Positions 1 to 10,218 of a stretch of DNA of 64,000 bases are shown here, in pieces. This DNA is from SAR116 cluster bacterium AG-426-B08. GTDB lineage: Bacteria; Pseudomonadota; Alphaproteobacteria; Puniceispirillales; Marisalimonadaceae. Location: the NCBI GenBank assembly GCA_003213175.1, contig QCNN01000002.1, forward strand, positions 57,092 to 121,091. The letters are read 5' to 3'. A model generated the notes under the pieces. The model saw only the letters and a list, made by a program, of their open reading frames with translations, was not told the DNA's origin and made no database searches. Numbering within the stretch: position 1 is the first letter of the stretch; each line of letters opens with the position of its first letter. A program made the position numbers and the translations under genes.

Positions 1-55
1 AAGTTTTATATGCTAGGGCTGGTATAATGAGTTTATTTTTAAAAGATAGTAAATC

Positions 56-805
56 ATGACAAACAGTATTTTAAAAATTGATAATCTTAGTAAAGGGTTT
101 CATGCGGTTAGAGCTTGTGAAAATATTTCTTTAGAAATAAATAAAAATGAAGTTCATGCTTTAATCGGTCCAAATGGAGCTGGAAAATCAACTTTGATTA
201 AATTAATTACAGGTTTTTTGGAACAGGAATATGGTAAAATATTTTTAGACAACCAAGAAATATCATTTTTAACACCTGAGGAAAGAGCTCAAAAAGGAAT
301 TGCTAGAAGCTTTCAAGTATCTTCGATAATTAATAATTTTAGCGTTGTACAAAATATTAAATTAGCATTAATAGGGAAAAATAAAAATTATCTAGATTTT
401 TTAACAAATATTAATTTAAACAAAAAATTGTTGAAAGAAGCTTTTTATTATTTAGAAGAAGTGGGTCTCAATAAAAAAGCCAATGAATTAGCATCTAGCT
501 TAAGCCATGGTGAAAAAAGAAAATTAGAAATATGTATAGCAATATCTATGGCGCCAAAAATTTTCCTGTTTGATGAGCCGATGGCAGGGTTAGATGGAGA
601 GTCGTCTGAATTAATTTTACAGTTGTTTAAAAAAATTAAAAAAAGAGCACCAATATTATTGATAGAGCATGATATGGATACGGTTTTTTCATTAGCAGAT
701 AGAGTTTCCGTTTTGGACTATGGAAAAGTTATAGTAACTGGAACAGTCTCAGAAATCAAAAAAAATAAGACTGTAAAAAAAGTTTATTTAGGAACAGAAC
801 ATTGA
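56..805 (+). CDS. Branched-chain amino acid-type ABC transporter ATP-binding protein (LivG-like)
   Basis: Walker A GPNGAGKST, signature LSHGEKRKLEI, Walker B IFLFDEPMAGLD; adjacent LivF-like gene. Confidence 0.85.
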   Translation: MTNSILKIDNLSKGFHAVRACENISLEINKNEVHALIGPNGAGKSTLIKLITGFLEQEYGKIFLDNQEISFLTPEERAQKGIARSFQVSSIINNFSVVQNIKLALIGKNKNYLDFLTNINLNKKLLKEAFYYLEEVGLNKKANELASSLSHGEKRKLEICIAISMAPKIFLFDEPMAGLDGESSELILQLFKKIKKRAPILLIEHDMDTVFSLADRVSVLDYGKVIVTGTVSEIKKNKTVKKVYLGTEH

Positions 806-1491
806 CAAATCTATTAAATGTTCAAAATTTGAAAGCTTGGTATGCAGATAGCCAAGTTTTATTTGGAATAGACTTAAAAATTGAACCTGGTCAAATGGTA
901 GCTCTATTGGGAAGAAATGGTATGGGCAAATCAACTACTATAAAATCACTTTGTGGGATAATGGAAAAAGTAGAGGGACAAGTTTTTTTCCAAGGTAAGT
1001 CAATAATTAACAAGCCAAGTTACGAAATTGCAAAACTCGGATTTGGTCTAGTTCCTGAAGGAAGAAGAGTTTTTACAAATTTAACAGTATATGAAAATTT
1101 AATTTGCTCGGCAAAAAAAGGCTACTGGTCAATTGATAAATTGAAGTTAATTTTCCCAAGGTTAAATGAGAGACTTTCTCAAATGGCATCATCTTTATCT
1201 GGAGGAGAACAACAAATGTTATCAATAGGAAGAGCATTGATGACTAATCCAAAATTACTTATTTTGGATGAGGCTACTGAGGGCTTGTCTCCAAATTTAA
1301 GAAATGAAATTTGGAAAGTTATTTCAGAAATAAAAAAAGAAGGTATTTCAATTATTTTGATTGATAAATATTTGCATAAAATTAAAGCTTTAGCAGATTA
1401 TTTATATATTCTCAGCCGTGGAAAAAATGTCTGGGAAGGCAATAGTAAAGATTTAGATGATAATATAGTCAAAAAGTTTTTATCAGTATAA
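802..1491 (+). CDS. Branched-chain amino acid-type ABC transporter ATP-binding protein (LivF-like)
   Basis: GRNGMGKST, LSGGEQQMLSIGRALM, LLILDEATEGLSP; TTG start overlapping the previous stop. Confidence 0.85.
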   Translation: MTNLLNVQNLKAWYADSQVLFGIDLKIEPGQMVALLGRNGMGKSTTIKSLCGIMEKVEGQVFFQGKSIINKPSYEIAKLGFGLVPEGRRVFTNLTVYENLICSAKKGYWSIDKLKLIFPRLNERLSQMASSLSGGEQQMLSIGRALMTNPKLLILDEATEGLSPNLRNEIWKVISEIKKEGISIILIDKYLHKIKALADYLYILSRGKNVWEGNSKDLDDNIVKKFLSV

Positions 1492-1520
1492 AATTATTAA
1501 ATAATTAATGTTAACAAAAG

Positions 1521-1829
1521 TTAATTAAAAGATAATTCTCCCAAATCTTGTGTAACTACCCCGGTAAATTCAACAGTTTTTGGAGACAATGTTTTAACAT
1601 ATTTGACAATATTTTCTTGAATTAGTTTTTCTATACTCTTCATTGACTCTTTATCAGGAAATTCCCACACAACAACACTTACATTTGCAGTATTTGGATT
1701 TTTTATTGCTCTAAACCTAACCCCTTTAACTGTTTGTAATAAGTTAGGCCATTTTGTTTCTAAAATTGACTCAAAAAGTTCACAGTCTTCTTTACTAGGA
1801 AATGTTCTTACAAAAATTTTAACAATCAT
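1521..1829 (-). CDS. Small dimeric alpha/beta-barrel (ABM-like) hypothetical protein
   Basis: 102 aa ORF, plausible ABM-like fold; weak motif evidence. Confidence 0.45.
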   Translation of the reverse strand: MIVKIFVRTFPSKEDCELFESILETKWPNLLQTVKGVRFRAIKNPNTANVSVVVWEFPDKESMKSIEKLIQENIVKYVKTLSPKTVEFTGVVTQDLGELSFN

Positions 1830-1887
1830 ATATGCCTCATTTAATCTTTTTTTTTTAAAAGTTATATGTAATATACACCATTATCTA

Positions 1888-2127
1888 ATGATGGTTAAAA
1901 AAATGTTTGAATTAATTTTAAGAAAAGATGTTTTTTTTAGAGCAATTAAATTTGCTTGTGTTGTAGGAGTAATCTTAGCTGCTATTAATCATGGAGATCA
2001 TATAATCAGTGGCAAGATGACATTTAATAATTGGGTTAAAATAGCTATAACTTTTTGTGTACCATATTGTGTTTCAACATTTTCTTCAGTTTTAGCAATT
2101 AAAAAAGAACAAGTTTCAAAGAATTAA
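1888..2127 (+). CDS. NrtS-like nitrate/nitrite transporter small membrane protein
   Basis: 79 aa, two TM segments, FKVACVVGxILAxINHGD...ITFCVPYCVST pattern typical of the NrtS family. Confidence 0.6.
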   Translation: MMVKKMFELILRKDVFFRAIKFACVVGVILAAINHGDHIISGKMTFNNWVKIAITFCVPYCVSTFSSVLAIKKEQVSKN

Positions 2128-2141
2128 ATAGTATTAAAAAA

Positions 2142-2993
2142 GTGAATAATATAGGTTTAATTGGTAAATTCATTTCAAACTCTCAAATGCCAGATTTGAT
2201 GAGAAAACTTGGAAATGAGTTTGAGACCCCAATTAAATATAGTTTGTTTGATTTTTCTCAAAAAAAAAATGTAAATCTTAAAAATATTGTTAACAACTTT
2301 AAAAAAAAAAAGTTTCTTGGTATTGGAGTAACCTATCCATATAAAGAAAAAATTCTAGAAGTTGTTCAAAGTTTTGGAAAAGAAGTAGATCTGACCAAAG
2401 CATCTAATACGCTTATTTTTGGAAATGAAATTGTTGCTAGAAACACTGATTTTCTGGGTTTTGTAAAATCATTAGAATTTCATTTTAAGAATGAACTAAA
2501 AAACATACTTGTTATCGGTGGTGGCGGTGTTGGTAGGGCAGTTTGTTTTGGATTAGCTGAGTTTGGTGTTGAAAAAATTTATTTAATGGAAAAAGACTTA
2601 AATAAGTCAAATAAGTTAATTAATGAATTAAGAAACCAAAGCATAAATTGTATTTCTTTAAAAATTAGAGATTTAATAGAAGTACAGGGTGATTTGGAAG
2701 GGATAGTCAATTGCACACCAATAGGTCATAACAGTTCTCTGGGTAATCCATTGCCACAACTATTAACATCAAAAAATCAATGGGTTTATGACGTTGTATA
2801 TACACCAGCTAAAACTGATTTTTTAAGAACAGCTGAGAGAAAAAATTCCATGATAATTTACGGTGTAGATCTTTTTATATTTCAGGGTATAGAAGCATAC
2901 ATCCTTTTTACAAACCAAAATAAAAACAGAAATAATATTTATAAACAAATTAATGAAATCAGGACTTATTATTTAAAAAAGTTGGTATATTAA
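2142..2993 (+). CDS. aroE: Shikimate dehydrogenase family protein
   Basis: GxGGVGRAVCFGL Rossmann motif, VNCTPIGH, GVTYPYKE; GTG start. Confidence 0.8.
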   Translation: MNNIGLIGKFISNSQMPDLMRKLGNEFETPIKYSLFDFSQKKNVNLKNIVNNFKKKKFLGIGVTYPYKEKILEVVQSFGKEVDLTKASNTLIFGNEIVARNTDFLGFVKSLEFHFKNELKNILVIGGGGVGRAVCFGLAEFGVEKIYLMEKDLNKSNKLINELRNQSINCISLKIRDLIEVQGDLEGIVNCTPIGHNSSLGNPLPQLLTSKNQWVYDVVYTPAKTDFLRTAERKNSMIIYGVDLFIFQGIEAYILFTNQNKNRNNIYKQINEIRTYYLKKLVY

Positions 2994-4213
2994 TTCTGAG
3001 TTGAAATAATTCCATCTTTTAAAAGTAATTCTATCTCTTGCTCAGAATAACCCTGTTCTTTTAAAATTTGAATTGTATGTTCTCCAATCAAAGGAGGCGT
3101 AAATTTGACACCTACGTCCTCAGACCTACTAAATTTTATAGGAGATGCAATTCCTTTATAATAATCTTTTTCTAAAACCATGTTTCGTTCTTTAGTTTGA
3201 GGATGTTGAATTGCTTCTTCAATATTTCTAACTGGCCCAGCAGGAATTCCTGCTGATAAAAGCTTTTCTGAAAATTTTATGCCGTCAACATTAGATAAAG
3301 CTTTCTCAATAAATTTTGTCAATTCCACTCTGTTTTTTACTCTATCACCATTTGTTCTAAACCTAGCATCATTTGCAAGTTCCTCGAGGTTAAGTGCATA
3401 ACATAATCGTTTAAATCCAGCATCATTTCCAATGCCCATAAAAATTTCGTTTGAAGCTGTTTTGAATTTATCATATGGAGAGATATTTGGGTGAGAATTA
3501 CCAGTAGCTTTTCCAGGCTTTTTTGTTAAAAAATAATTAGCATTATGAGGGTGCATTAAAGCTAATGCTGAGTCGTAAAGTGTCATGTCTATAAATTGAC
3601 CTTTATTAGATTTATTTCTTTCGTAGAGCGCCATTAAAATACCAATAGTACTATATAATCCAGTACCCATGTCTACAAAAGGGGCTCCCATTCTTACACT
3701 TCCACTTTCATGAGTTCCATTTACAGTCATCATACCGGTCATAGCTTGTACAATTGCATCATAACCGGGCGCACCTCCCAATGGACCTTTCGATCCAAAT
3801 CCAGAAATTCTACAATGAATTAATCTTGGAAACTTATTTTTTAAAAACTCCTCATATCCAAATCCCCATTTTTCCATAGTACCTGTTTTAAAATTTTCTA
3901 TCAAAATGTCGGTTTCCTTCATAAGTTTTAAAAGGATTTTCTTTCCGGCAGTTTTTTTTAAATCCAAAGCGATAGACCTTTTATTTCTATTAACATTTAT
4001 AAAATATGAAGCCATATTTTTTGCAAATGGTGGTCCCCATTCACGCACTTCATCTCCCAGATGAGACTCGACTTTTGTAACTATTGCTCCGTGATCTGCC
4101 AAAATCTGAGTAGCATACGGACCACCTAAAACTCTTGTCAAATCAAGAACTTTGATTCCTTCCAGAGTATGACTAATTTTATTTTCTAATTTACTCATGA
4201 TTGAACCTTTCAT
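2990..4213 (-). CDS. CaiB/BaiF (family III) CoA-transferase; start may be 4198
   Basis: LEGIKVLDLTRVLGGPYATQILADHGA, GYDAIVQAMTGMM, P-x-GPVRNIEEA. Confidence 0.9.
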   Translation of the reverse strand: MKGSIMSKLENKISHTLEGIKVLDLTRVLGGPYATQILADHGAIVTKVESHLGDEVREWGPPFAKNMASYFINVNRNKRSIALDLKKTAGKKILLKLMKETDILIENFKTGTMEKWGFGYEEFLKNKFPRLIHCRISGFGSKGPLGGAPGYDAIVQAMTGMMTVNGTHESGSVRMGAPFVDMGTGLYSTIGILMALYERNKSNKGQFIDMTLYDSALALMHPHNANYFLTKKPGKATGNSHPNISPYDKFKTASNEIFMGIGNDAGFKRLCYALNLEELANDARFRTNGDRVKNRVELTKFIEKALSNVDGIKFSEKLLSAGIPAGPVRNIEEAIQHPQTKERNMVLEKDYYKGIASPIKFSRSEDVGVKFTPPLIGEHTIQILKEQGYSEQEIELLLKDGIISTQN

Positions 4214-5380
4214 TTAATAAGATTTTGGAAAGCCAAGAATTTTTTCTGAAACATAATTTAATATCATCTCTGAACTTACTGGGGCTAATTTTGGAATAAG
4301 AGATTCTCTGAATAATCTTTCAACATGATATTCTTTTGCATAACCCATACCACCTAAGGTTACAACTGCTTGAGTAGCAGCTTTAAAAGCTGCCTCAGCG
4401 GCAAAATATTTTGCTGCATTTGCTAGTCCTCCTGAATTTTCTCCATTATCGTACTGATAAGATGCCTTTTCTATCAAAAGTTCAGCCGCCTCGAGTTCTA
4501 TCCAGTTTTTAGCTAATGGATGTTGAATACTTTGGTTTTTCCCTATTGGTCTATCAAAAACAATTCTTTCTTTAGCATATTGTGTTGCTCTTTTGAGAAC
4601 ATTTTTACCTATACCTAACGCTTCTGCAGCGATTAAAATTCTTTCAGGATTGAGACTATCAAGTAAGTATCTAAAACCTTGACCCTCTTCACCTATTCTG
4701 TCTTCTTCATTTACGTTCAAATTATCAATAAATATCTGGTTACTATCAACTGCTGCTCTACCCATTTTTTTAATTTCTCTAACTTCAATTTTTTCTCTAT
4801 CAAAGTTTGTATAAAAAAGAGTTAATCCATCTATAGGCTTTTTCGTTGCTGATATGTCACTTGTACGAGCAAGCAGTAAAATTTTGTTTGCAACTTGAGC
4901 TGTCGATGTCCAAATCTTTTGTCCATTTATTATGTAACCTCCTTGAACTTTTTGAGCCTTTGTTTTAATTTTTCCTGTATCAAGACCACTATCAGGTTCT
5001 GTTACACCAAAACATGTTTTTTCTTTACCTGAAATAAGAGGAGGTAACCATAATTCTTTTTGTTTTTCTGTGCCATATATCACTATTGGATGTGGCCCAA
5101 AAATATTTATATGAATAGATGATGCGGCTGCCATTCCTCCACCACTTTCTGATATGGTTTGCATAAAAAGAGACGCTTCTCTAATACCTAAATTAGAACC
5201 ACCAAATTTTTCAGGCATACAAATTCCAAGCCATCCTCCAGAGGCAACTTCATCGTAAAACTCATGAGGAAACTTTGCGTTAATATCACAGTCAAGCCAA
5301 TAATTGTCATCAAATTTTTCTGATATATATTTTGCGGACTCGATGATAGAAATCTGAGTTTCATTTAATTTGAACGACAT
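4214..5380 (-). CDS. Acyl-CoA dehydrogenase
   Basis: CFGVTEPDSGLDT, NGQKIWTSTA, TLGGMGYAKEYHVERLFRE. Confidence 0.9.
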   Translation of the reverse strand: MSFKLNETQISIIESAKYISEKFDDNYWLDCDINAKFPHEFYDEVASGGWLGICMPEKFGGSNLGIREASLFMQTISESGGGMAAASSIHINIFGPHPIVIYGTEKQKELWLPPLISGKEKTCFGVTEPDSGLDTGKIKTKAQKVQGGYIINGQKIWTSTAQVANKILLLARTSDISATKKPIDGLTLFYTNFDREKIEVREIKKMGRAAVDSNQIFIDNLNVNEEDRIGEEGQGFRYLLDSLNPERILIAAEALGIGKNVLKRATQYAKERIVFDRPIGKNQSIQHPLAKNWIELEAAELLIEKASYQYDNGENSGGLANAAKYFAAEAAFKAATQAVVTLGGMGYAKEYHVERLFRESLIPKLAPVSSEMILNYVSEKILGFPKSY

Positions 5381-5401
5381 TAATTTTACCTTTGAAAATA
5401 T

Positions 5402-5998
5402 CTATCTATACATATTATGATAAATGTCATTAGGTTCCATTTCAGATGCTATTGCAAGTCTATTTGTCATGTTAAAAAATCCTATAACTAGACTTATATC
5501 CCAAATATCTCTATCATTAAATCCTACTTTATTTAGAGCAAGTCTGTCCTCTTCATTTACTGTAGATGGATTTCTAGTTAAATTTCTGGCAAAAAGAAGC
5601 ATTGTCTTATGCTTTTTGGATAAATTAGCTGCTTCAAAATTTGATGCTAATCTCTCTCCTAACTGAGGATCTTGAGATAGTTCACGTAAAGTTGCACCAT
5701 GAGCTGCAAGACAATAGAAACATTGATTTTCTGATGAAACTGTTACAGCTATCATCTCCCTTTCTAATTTAGAGAGGCCAGATTCACCTAACATTATACT
5801 ATTGTAGAGTTTTGTAAATCCTTCAAACTGTTTAGGGAAGTTTGAAAAAGCTTTTAATACATTTGGTACAAAACCAATTTTTTCATTTACAACTTTAAGA
5901 TAATTTGAAGCATTTTTTTGATCTTCATAATTTAATTTTTTTTCTAATTTGAGAGCAGTAATTTTTTCTTTTGCTTCTTGCTTTTCTATTTTAGACAT
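5402..5998 (-). CDS. AhpD-like / carboxymuconolactone decarboxylase, peroxidase-related enzyme
   Basis: CFYCLAAHGATLRE CxxC motif; start at 5998 overlaps the upstream stop (TAATG). Confidence 0.8.
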   Translation of the reverse strand: MSKIEKQEAKEKITALKLEKKLNYEDQKNASNYLKVVNEKIGFVPNVLKAFSNFPKQFEGFTKLYNSIMLGESGLSKLEREMIAVTVSSENQCFYCLAAHGATLRELSQDPQLGERLASNFEAANLSKKHKTMLLFARNLTRNPSTVNEEDRLALNKVGFNDRDIWDISLVIGFFNMTNRLAIASEMEPNDIYHNMYR

Positions 5999-6792
5999 TA
6001 TTCCTCCATAATCCAATTTGGCTTTTTTTTATTAAAGAATGCATTAATTCCTTCCAAACATTCTTCATTTTCCCATGTATCTGCAAGAGCTTCTATACTC
6101 ATTTCAATTAAATTTTGATCAATTTTGTCAGTAAGTTTTCTTACTAATTTTTTAGAGTTTGTAATAGCCTCAGGAGCTGAAATTTTGTAGGGTGATAAAA
6201 TTTCTTTTATCTTTTTATCAAGACTATTTTGTTTTACGACAAAGTCAATCAAACCTATTTTTAAACCTTCTTCTGATGATATTTCTCTTGCAGACGTAAA
6301 GAGATCTATACAGTTTTTCTCACCAATTTTTCTAATAACATATGGACTTATAGTAGCTGGAATTAATCCTAACCTTGTTTCAGTTAAAGCCATTTTAATG
6401 TCTTCAGAGGCTACAACTATATCACAAATAGCCATGATGCCAATTCCACCACCAAAAGAATTCCCATGAACTTTGCCAATAATGGTTTTGTTAACATAAA
6501 AAAGCTTATTTAACATTATTGCCAATTTCTTAGCTTCTTTTATTCTTGTTTTCCTATCAGCTGTGATTTGACGTTTCATCCATTTAAGATCACCTCCGGC
6601 ACAAAAACTTTTTCCAGATGATGACAAAACGATTATTTTAATATCTTTATCTTGATCAAGTTTTTTGAAACAACAACCCAAATCTTCTATCATCTGAGGA
6701 GATAGAGCATTATGTCTCTGAGGTTCATTTAGTACTACTTCAATTACCCCTAGAGAGTTTTCCTTAACTATTAAGCTTTTATAACTATACAT
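5998..6792 (-). CDS. Enoyl-CoA hydratase/isomerase (possibly methylglutaconyl-CoA hydratase)
   Basis: Crotonase motifs SFCAGGDLKWM, GxxFGGGIG; located in an ivd/mccB operon. Confidence 0.85.
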   Translation of the reverse strand: MYSYKSLIVKENSLGVIEVVLNEPQRHNALSPQMIEDLGCCFKKLDQDKDIKIIVLSSSGKSFCAGGDLKWMKRQITADRKTRIKEAKKLAIMLNKLFYVNKTIIGKVHGNSFGGGIGIMAICDIVVASEDIKMALTETRLGLIPATISPYVIRKIGEKNCIDLFTSAREISSEEGLKIGLIDFVVKQNSLDKKIKEILSPYKISAPEAITNSKKLVRKLTDKIDQNLIEMSIEALADTWENEECLEGINAFFNKKKPNWIMEE

Positions 6793-6813
6793 GTTTATAT
6801 ATTTCTAATTAAT

Positions 6814-8415
6814 TTACATTCTAAATAAACCAAACTTACTATCTTTAATTTTTTGAGACATTGAAATTTCTATGCTGAGAGCAAGAATTCTTCTAGTTTC
6901 AATTGGATCTATGATACCATCATCCCACAATCTTGCAGATGCAAATAGAGGATGCGATTGTTCTTCAAATTGATCAACAATATTTTGGTGAAACTTTTTT
7001 TCAACTTTATCATTCCACGTTTGACCTTTTTTTCTAGCATTTATTTTTTTTAATTCAGATAAAACATTTGCAGCTTGTTCACCCCCCATAACAGAAATTT
7101 TAGAACTTGGCCAAGTCCAGAGAAATTTTGGATTATATGCTCGTCCACACATTCCATAGTTTCCTGCTCCAAAACTCCCACCTACAATTAGAGTTATTTT
7201 TGGACATTTAGTATTTGAAACAGCATTAATTAATTTAGCACCATTTTTTGCAATTCCGCCATGTTCTGCACTTTTACCTACCATAAAACCTGTAATATTT
7301 TGTATAAATATAATTGGTATTTTTCTCTGACTACATAACTGTATAAAATGTGCTCCTTTGAGTGCACTCTCAGAAAACAAAACTCCATTATTTGCAATTA
7401 TTCCACAATTATTTCCATGAATAGTTGCAAAACCAGTAATCAAAGTTTTACCATACTCTTTTTTAAATTCTTCCATTTTTGAACCATCAACTATTCTCAT
7501 AATAATCTCTTTTATTTCAAAAGGCTTTCTTAAATCTTGTGGGACAATGCCAAGCAAATCATTTTGATCATAAATTGGTTCTTCAAAATTATTATTTTTA
7601 GTTTTTGATTTAAGGTTTAAGTTTAAAATGCAATTTCTTGCAATTTCTAACGCATCATTATCATCATTAGCAAGATAGTCTGCAACTCCTGAAATTTTTG
7701 AATGAACTTCACCTCCTCCTAATTCTTCAGGAGTTGTTTTTTCTCCTATAGCTGCCTTAACTAATGGAGGTCCAGCTAAAAAAATTGTACCTTGATTTTT
7801 AATAATTATAGTTTCATCTGACATTGCTGGTACGTATGCCCCTCCTGCTGTACAACTTCCCATAACCACTGCTATTTGAGGTACATTCTTTGAAGACATA
7901 ATTGCTTGATTGTAAAAAATTCTTCCAAAATGCTCTTTATCTGGGAAAACTTCATCTTGGTTTGGTAGGTTGGCGCCTCCAGAGTCAACTAAATAAATAC
8001 ATGGTAGATTATTATCAATTGCAATTTCTTGAGCTCTAAGGTGTTTTTTTACAGTTATAGGATAATATGTGCCACCTTTAACAGTAAAGTCATTACAAAT
8101 AACCATAACATTAAAGTTATGGATTTTACCAATGCCTGCAATTATTCCTCCACCAGGACATTCATTGTTATAAAGATTATATCCAGCTGATAAACCAATT
8201 TCCAGGAAATCTGAGTTTTGGTCTAAAAGTTTTGTAATTCTCATTCTGGGAAGAAGTTTTACATTTTTTGTAATCTTATTGTTAAACTGCTTTACGCCAC
8301 CTCTAAATGAGTTTTTATTAACTTCTTTGATTTTTTCAATATTTGATAACATATAATTTTTATTATCATTAAAGTCATTGCTATTAATATTTATTGACGT
8401 TTTTAATATTGTCAT
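6814..8415 (-). CDS. mccB: Methylcrotonyl-CoA carboxylase-type carboxyltransferase (beta) subunit
   Basis: LPCIYLVDSGGANLPNQDEVFPDKEHFGRIFYNQA, IIFIQNITGFMVG, GAGNYGMCGRAY; ATG at 8415 preferred over the longer ORF start. Confidence 0.9.
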   Translation of the reverse strand: MTILKTSININSNDFNDNKNYMLSNIEKIKEVNKNSFRGGVKQFNNKITKNVKLLPRMRITKLLDQNSDFLEIGLSAGYNLYNNECPGGGIIAGIGKIHNFNVMVICNDFTVKGGTYYPITVKKHLRAQEIAIDNNLPCIYLVDSGGANLPNQDEVFPDKEHFGRIFYNQAIMSSKNVPQIAVVMGSCTAGGAYVPAMSDETIIIKNQGTIFLAGPPLVKAAIGEKTTPEELGGGEVHSKISGVADYLANDDNDALEIARNCILNLNLKSKTKNNNFEEPIYDQNDLLGIVPQDLRKPFEIKEIIMRIVDGSKMEEFKKEYGKTLITGFATIHGNNCGIIANNGVLFSESALKGAHFIQLCSQRKIPIIFIQNITGFMVGKSAEHGGIAKNGAKLINAVSNTKCPKITLIVGGSFGAGNYGMCGRAYNPKFLWTWPSSKISVMGGEQAANVLSELKKINARKKGQTWNDKVEKKFHQNIVDQFEEQSHPLFASARLWDDGIIDPIETRRILALSIEISMSQKIKDSKFGLFRM

Positions 8416-8416
8416 A

Positions 8417-9583
8417 CTATTTCGTTTCCAAAAATAATTCTCTTCCAATAAGCATTCTTCTTATTTCAGAAGTACCCGCTCCAATTTCATAAAGTTTTGC
8501 ATCTCTTAATAATCTCTCAACAGAATAATCTTTTGTATAACCATTTCCACCCAGTGATTGAATAGCTTCTAATGTTAACTGCGTTGCTTTTTCAGCGGCA
8601 TATAAAATACAACCAGCTGCATCTTTTCTGGTTGTCTCTCCCCTATCACAAGCTGATGCCACCGCATAAACATAGGATCTGCATGCGTTTGTGGTAGTAT
8701 ACATATCAGCAATTTTTCCTTGCATTAATTGAAATTCACCAATTGATTTTCCAAATTGTTTTCTTTCATGAACGTAAGGAACTACTTCATCTAATGCTGC
8801 GGCCATAATACCTAGAGGCCCAGCTGCAAGGACAACTCTCTCATAATCCAATCCACTCATTAAAATAGCGGTCCCTTCACCAGGATTACCGAGAACATTT
8901 TCTTCTGGTACTGCACAATTTTCAAATATTAATTCAGATGTATTAGAACCCCTCATTCCTAATTTGTTTATTTTTTTTCCGCATGAAAAGCCATCCATAC
9001 TCTTTTCTATTAAGAACGCTGTGATTCCTTTTGAACCAATATTTGCATCAGTTTTTGCGTACACTACAGCTATGTCAGCATCAGGTCCATTTGTGATCCA
9101 CATTTTAGAACCATTAAGTAAGTAGGTTTTATTACCCTGTTTTTCTGCATACAAAGTCATTGACACAACATCTGAGCCTGAACCGACTTCGCTCATTGCA
9201 AGAGCACCAATTTTTTCTCCGCTACAAAGATCTGGTAAATATTTTTCTTTTTGGTATTTATTTCCATTTCGATTAATCTGGTTAACACATAAATTCGAAA
9301 AAGCGCCATATGACAGTCCAACAGATGCACTTGCACGACTAATTTCTTCTAGGGCCACACAGTGAGCTAAATAACCCATGCCACTTCCACCAAATGATGT
9401 CTCGGCAGTAATTCCTAATAACCCAAGGGAACCAAATCTTTTCCACAAATGATTTGGAAATTCATTAGTTTCGTCTATTTGTTTTGCTAAAGGTGCTATT
9501 TCAGATTGTGCAAATTTACGAACATTTTTTTGAAGAATTTTAATTTCTTCGTCAAATCCAAAATCCATAGATTTTTCAAACAT
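8417..9583 (-). CDS. ivd: Isovaleryl-CoA dehydrogenase
   Basis: [63 protein letters not shown]. Confidence 0.9.
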   Translation of the reverse strand: MFEKSMDFGFDEEIKILQKNVRKFAQSEIAPLAKQIDETNEFPNHLWKRFGSLGLLGITAETSFGGSGMGYLAHCVALEEISRASASVGLSYGAFSNLCVNQINRNGNKYQKEKYLPDLCSGEKIGALAMSEVGSGSDVVSMTLYAEKQGNKTYLLNGSKMWITNGPDADIAVVYAKTDANIGSKGITAFLIEKSMDGFSCGKKINKLGMRGSNTSELIFENCAVPEENVLGNPGEGTAILMSGLDYERVVLAAGPLGIMAAALDEVVPYVHERKQFGKSIGEFQLMQGKIADMYTTTNACRSYVYAVASACDRGETTRKDAAGCILYAAEKATQLTLEAIQSLGGNGYTKDYSVERLLRDAKLYEIGAGTSEIRRMLIGRELFLETK

Positions 9584-9597
9584 GATAAATTTCCTTA

Positions 9598-10047
9598 TTA
9601 ATTTCCTAGAGCTCTCTTTTTGGCCTCGGAACTCTCAGTACCAGATACATGAAGCAAACCACAAATTCGCCATATCAAATTTGCCTCATACTCATCTACT
9701 TTCCCATCTGATAAAATAATTTCCCACAACATTTCTATAACTGAAATTCTTTCATCATGATCCATACTATCAAGAATGACCTTAATATCTGAGTAAATTT
9801 CAATTTTTTCATCACTTTTATGAAGAACAAAATCAATAGATTTTTCAGCTTTTTGAGGATTTAGATGAAATTTAGTAATAAGTATTTTTTTAATTAAATC
9901 TATTTCGTCGTTACTAACAATTCCATCAATTTTACTTGCTTCAATTAAAAGGGATAAGACGGCAAAAATATCTTCATCCAAATATTCTTGATTTTCATCT
10001 TCATTTATTTTTGCTGTGTCAAAAAAGTTTTTTATATTTTTAAACAT
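9598..10047 (-). CDS. TerB family tellurite resistance-like protein
   Basis: Two acidic helical repeats: [20 protein letters not shown] / [22 protein letters not shown]. Confidence 0.75.
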   Translation of the reverse strand: MFKNIKNFFDTAKINEDENQEYLDEDIFAVLSLLIEASKIDGIVSNDEIDLIKKILITKFHLNPQKAEKSIDFVLHKSDEKIEIYSDIKVILDSMDHDERISVIEMLWEIILSDGKVDEYEANLIWRICGLLHVSGTESSEAKKRALGN

Positions 10048-10218
10048 ATTTCCTCATCAATTTAATATATTCATTTTTGTTCTGCCTAAATAAAATATAA
10101 AACAAATCTGAAAATAAACAAAAGCTTAATAATTTTTTATTGTTTTTAGTTATAAGTATTTATGATACCATCTCTTTTAAATTTTTAAATGGGGGCATCG
10201 AGAAATCGTTGAAAAAAA

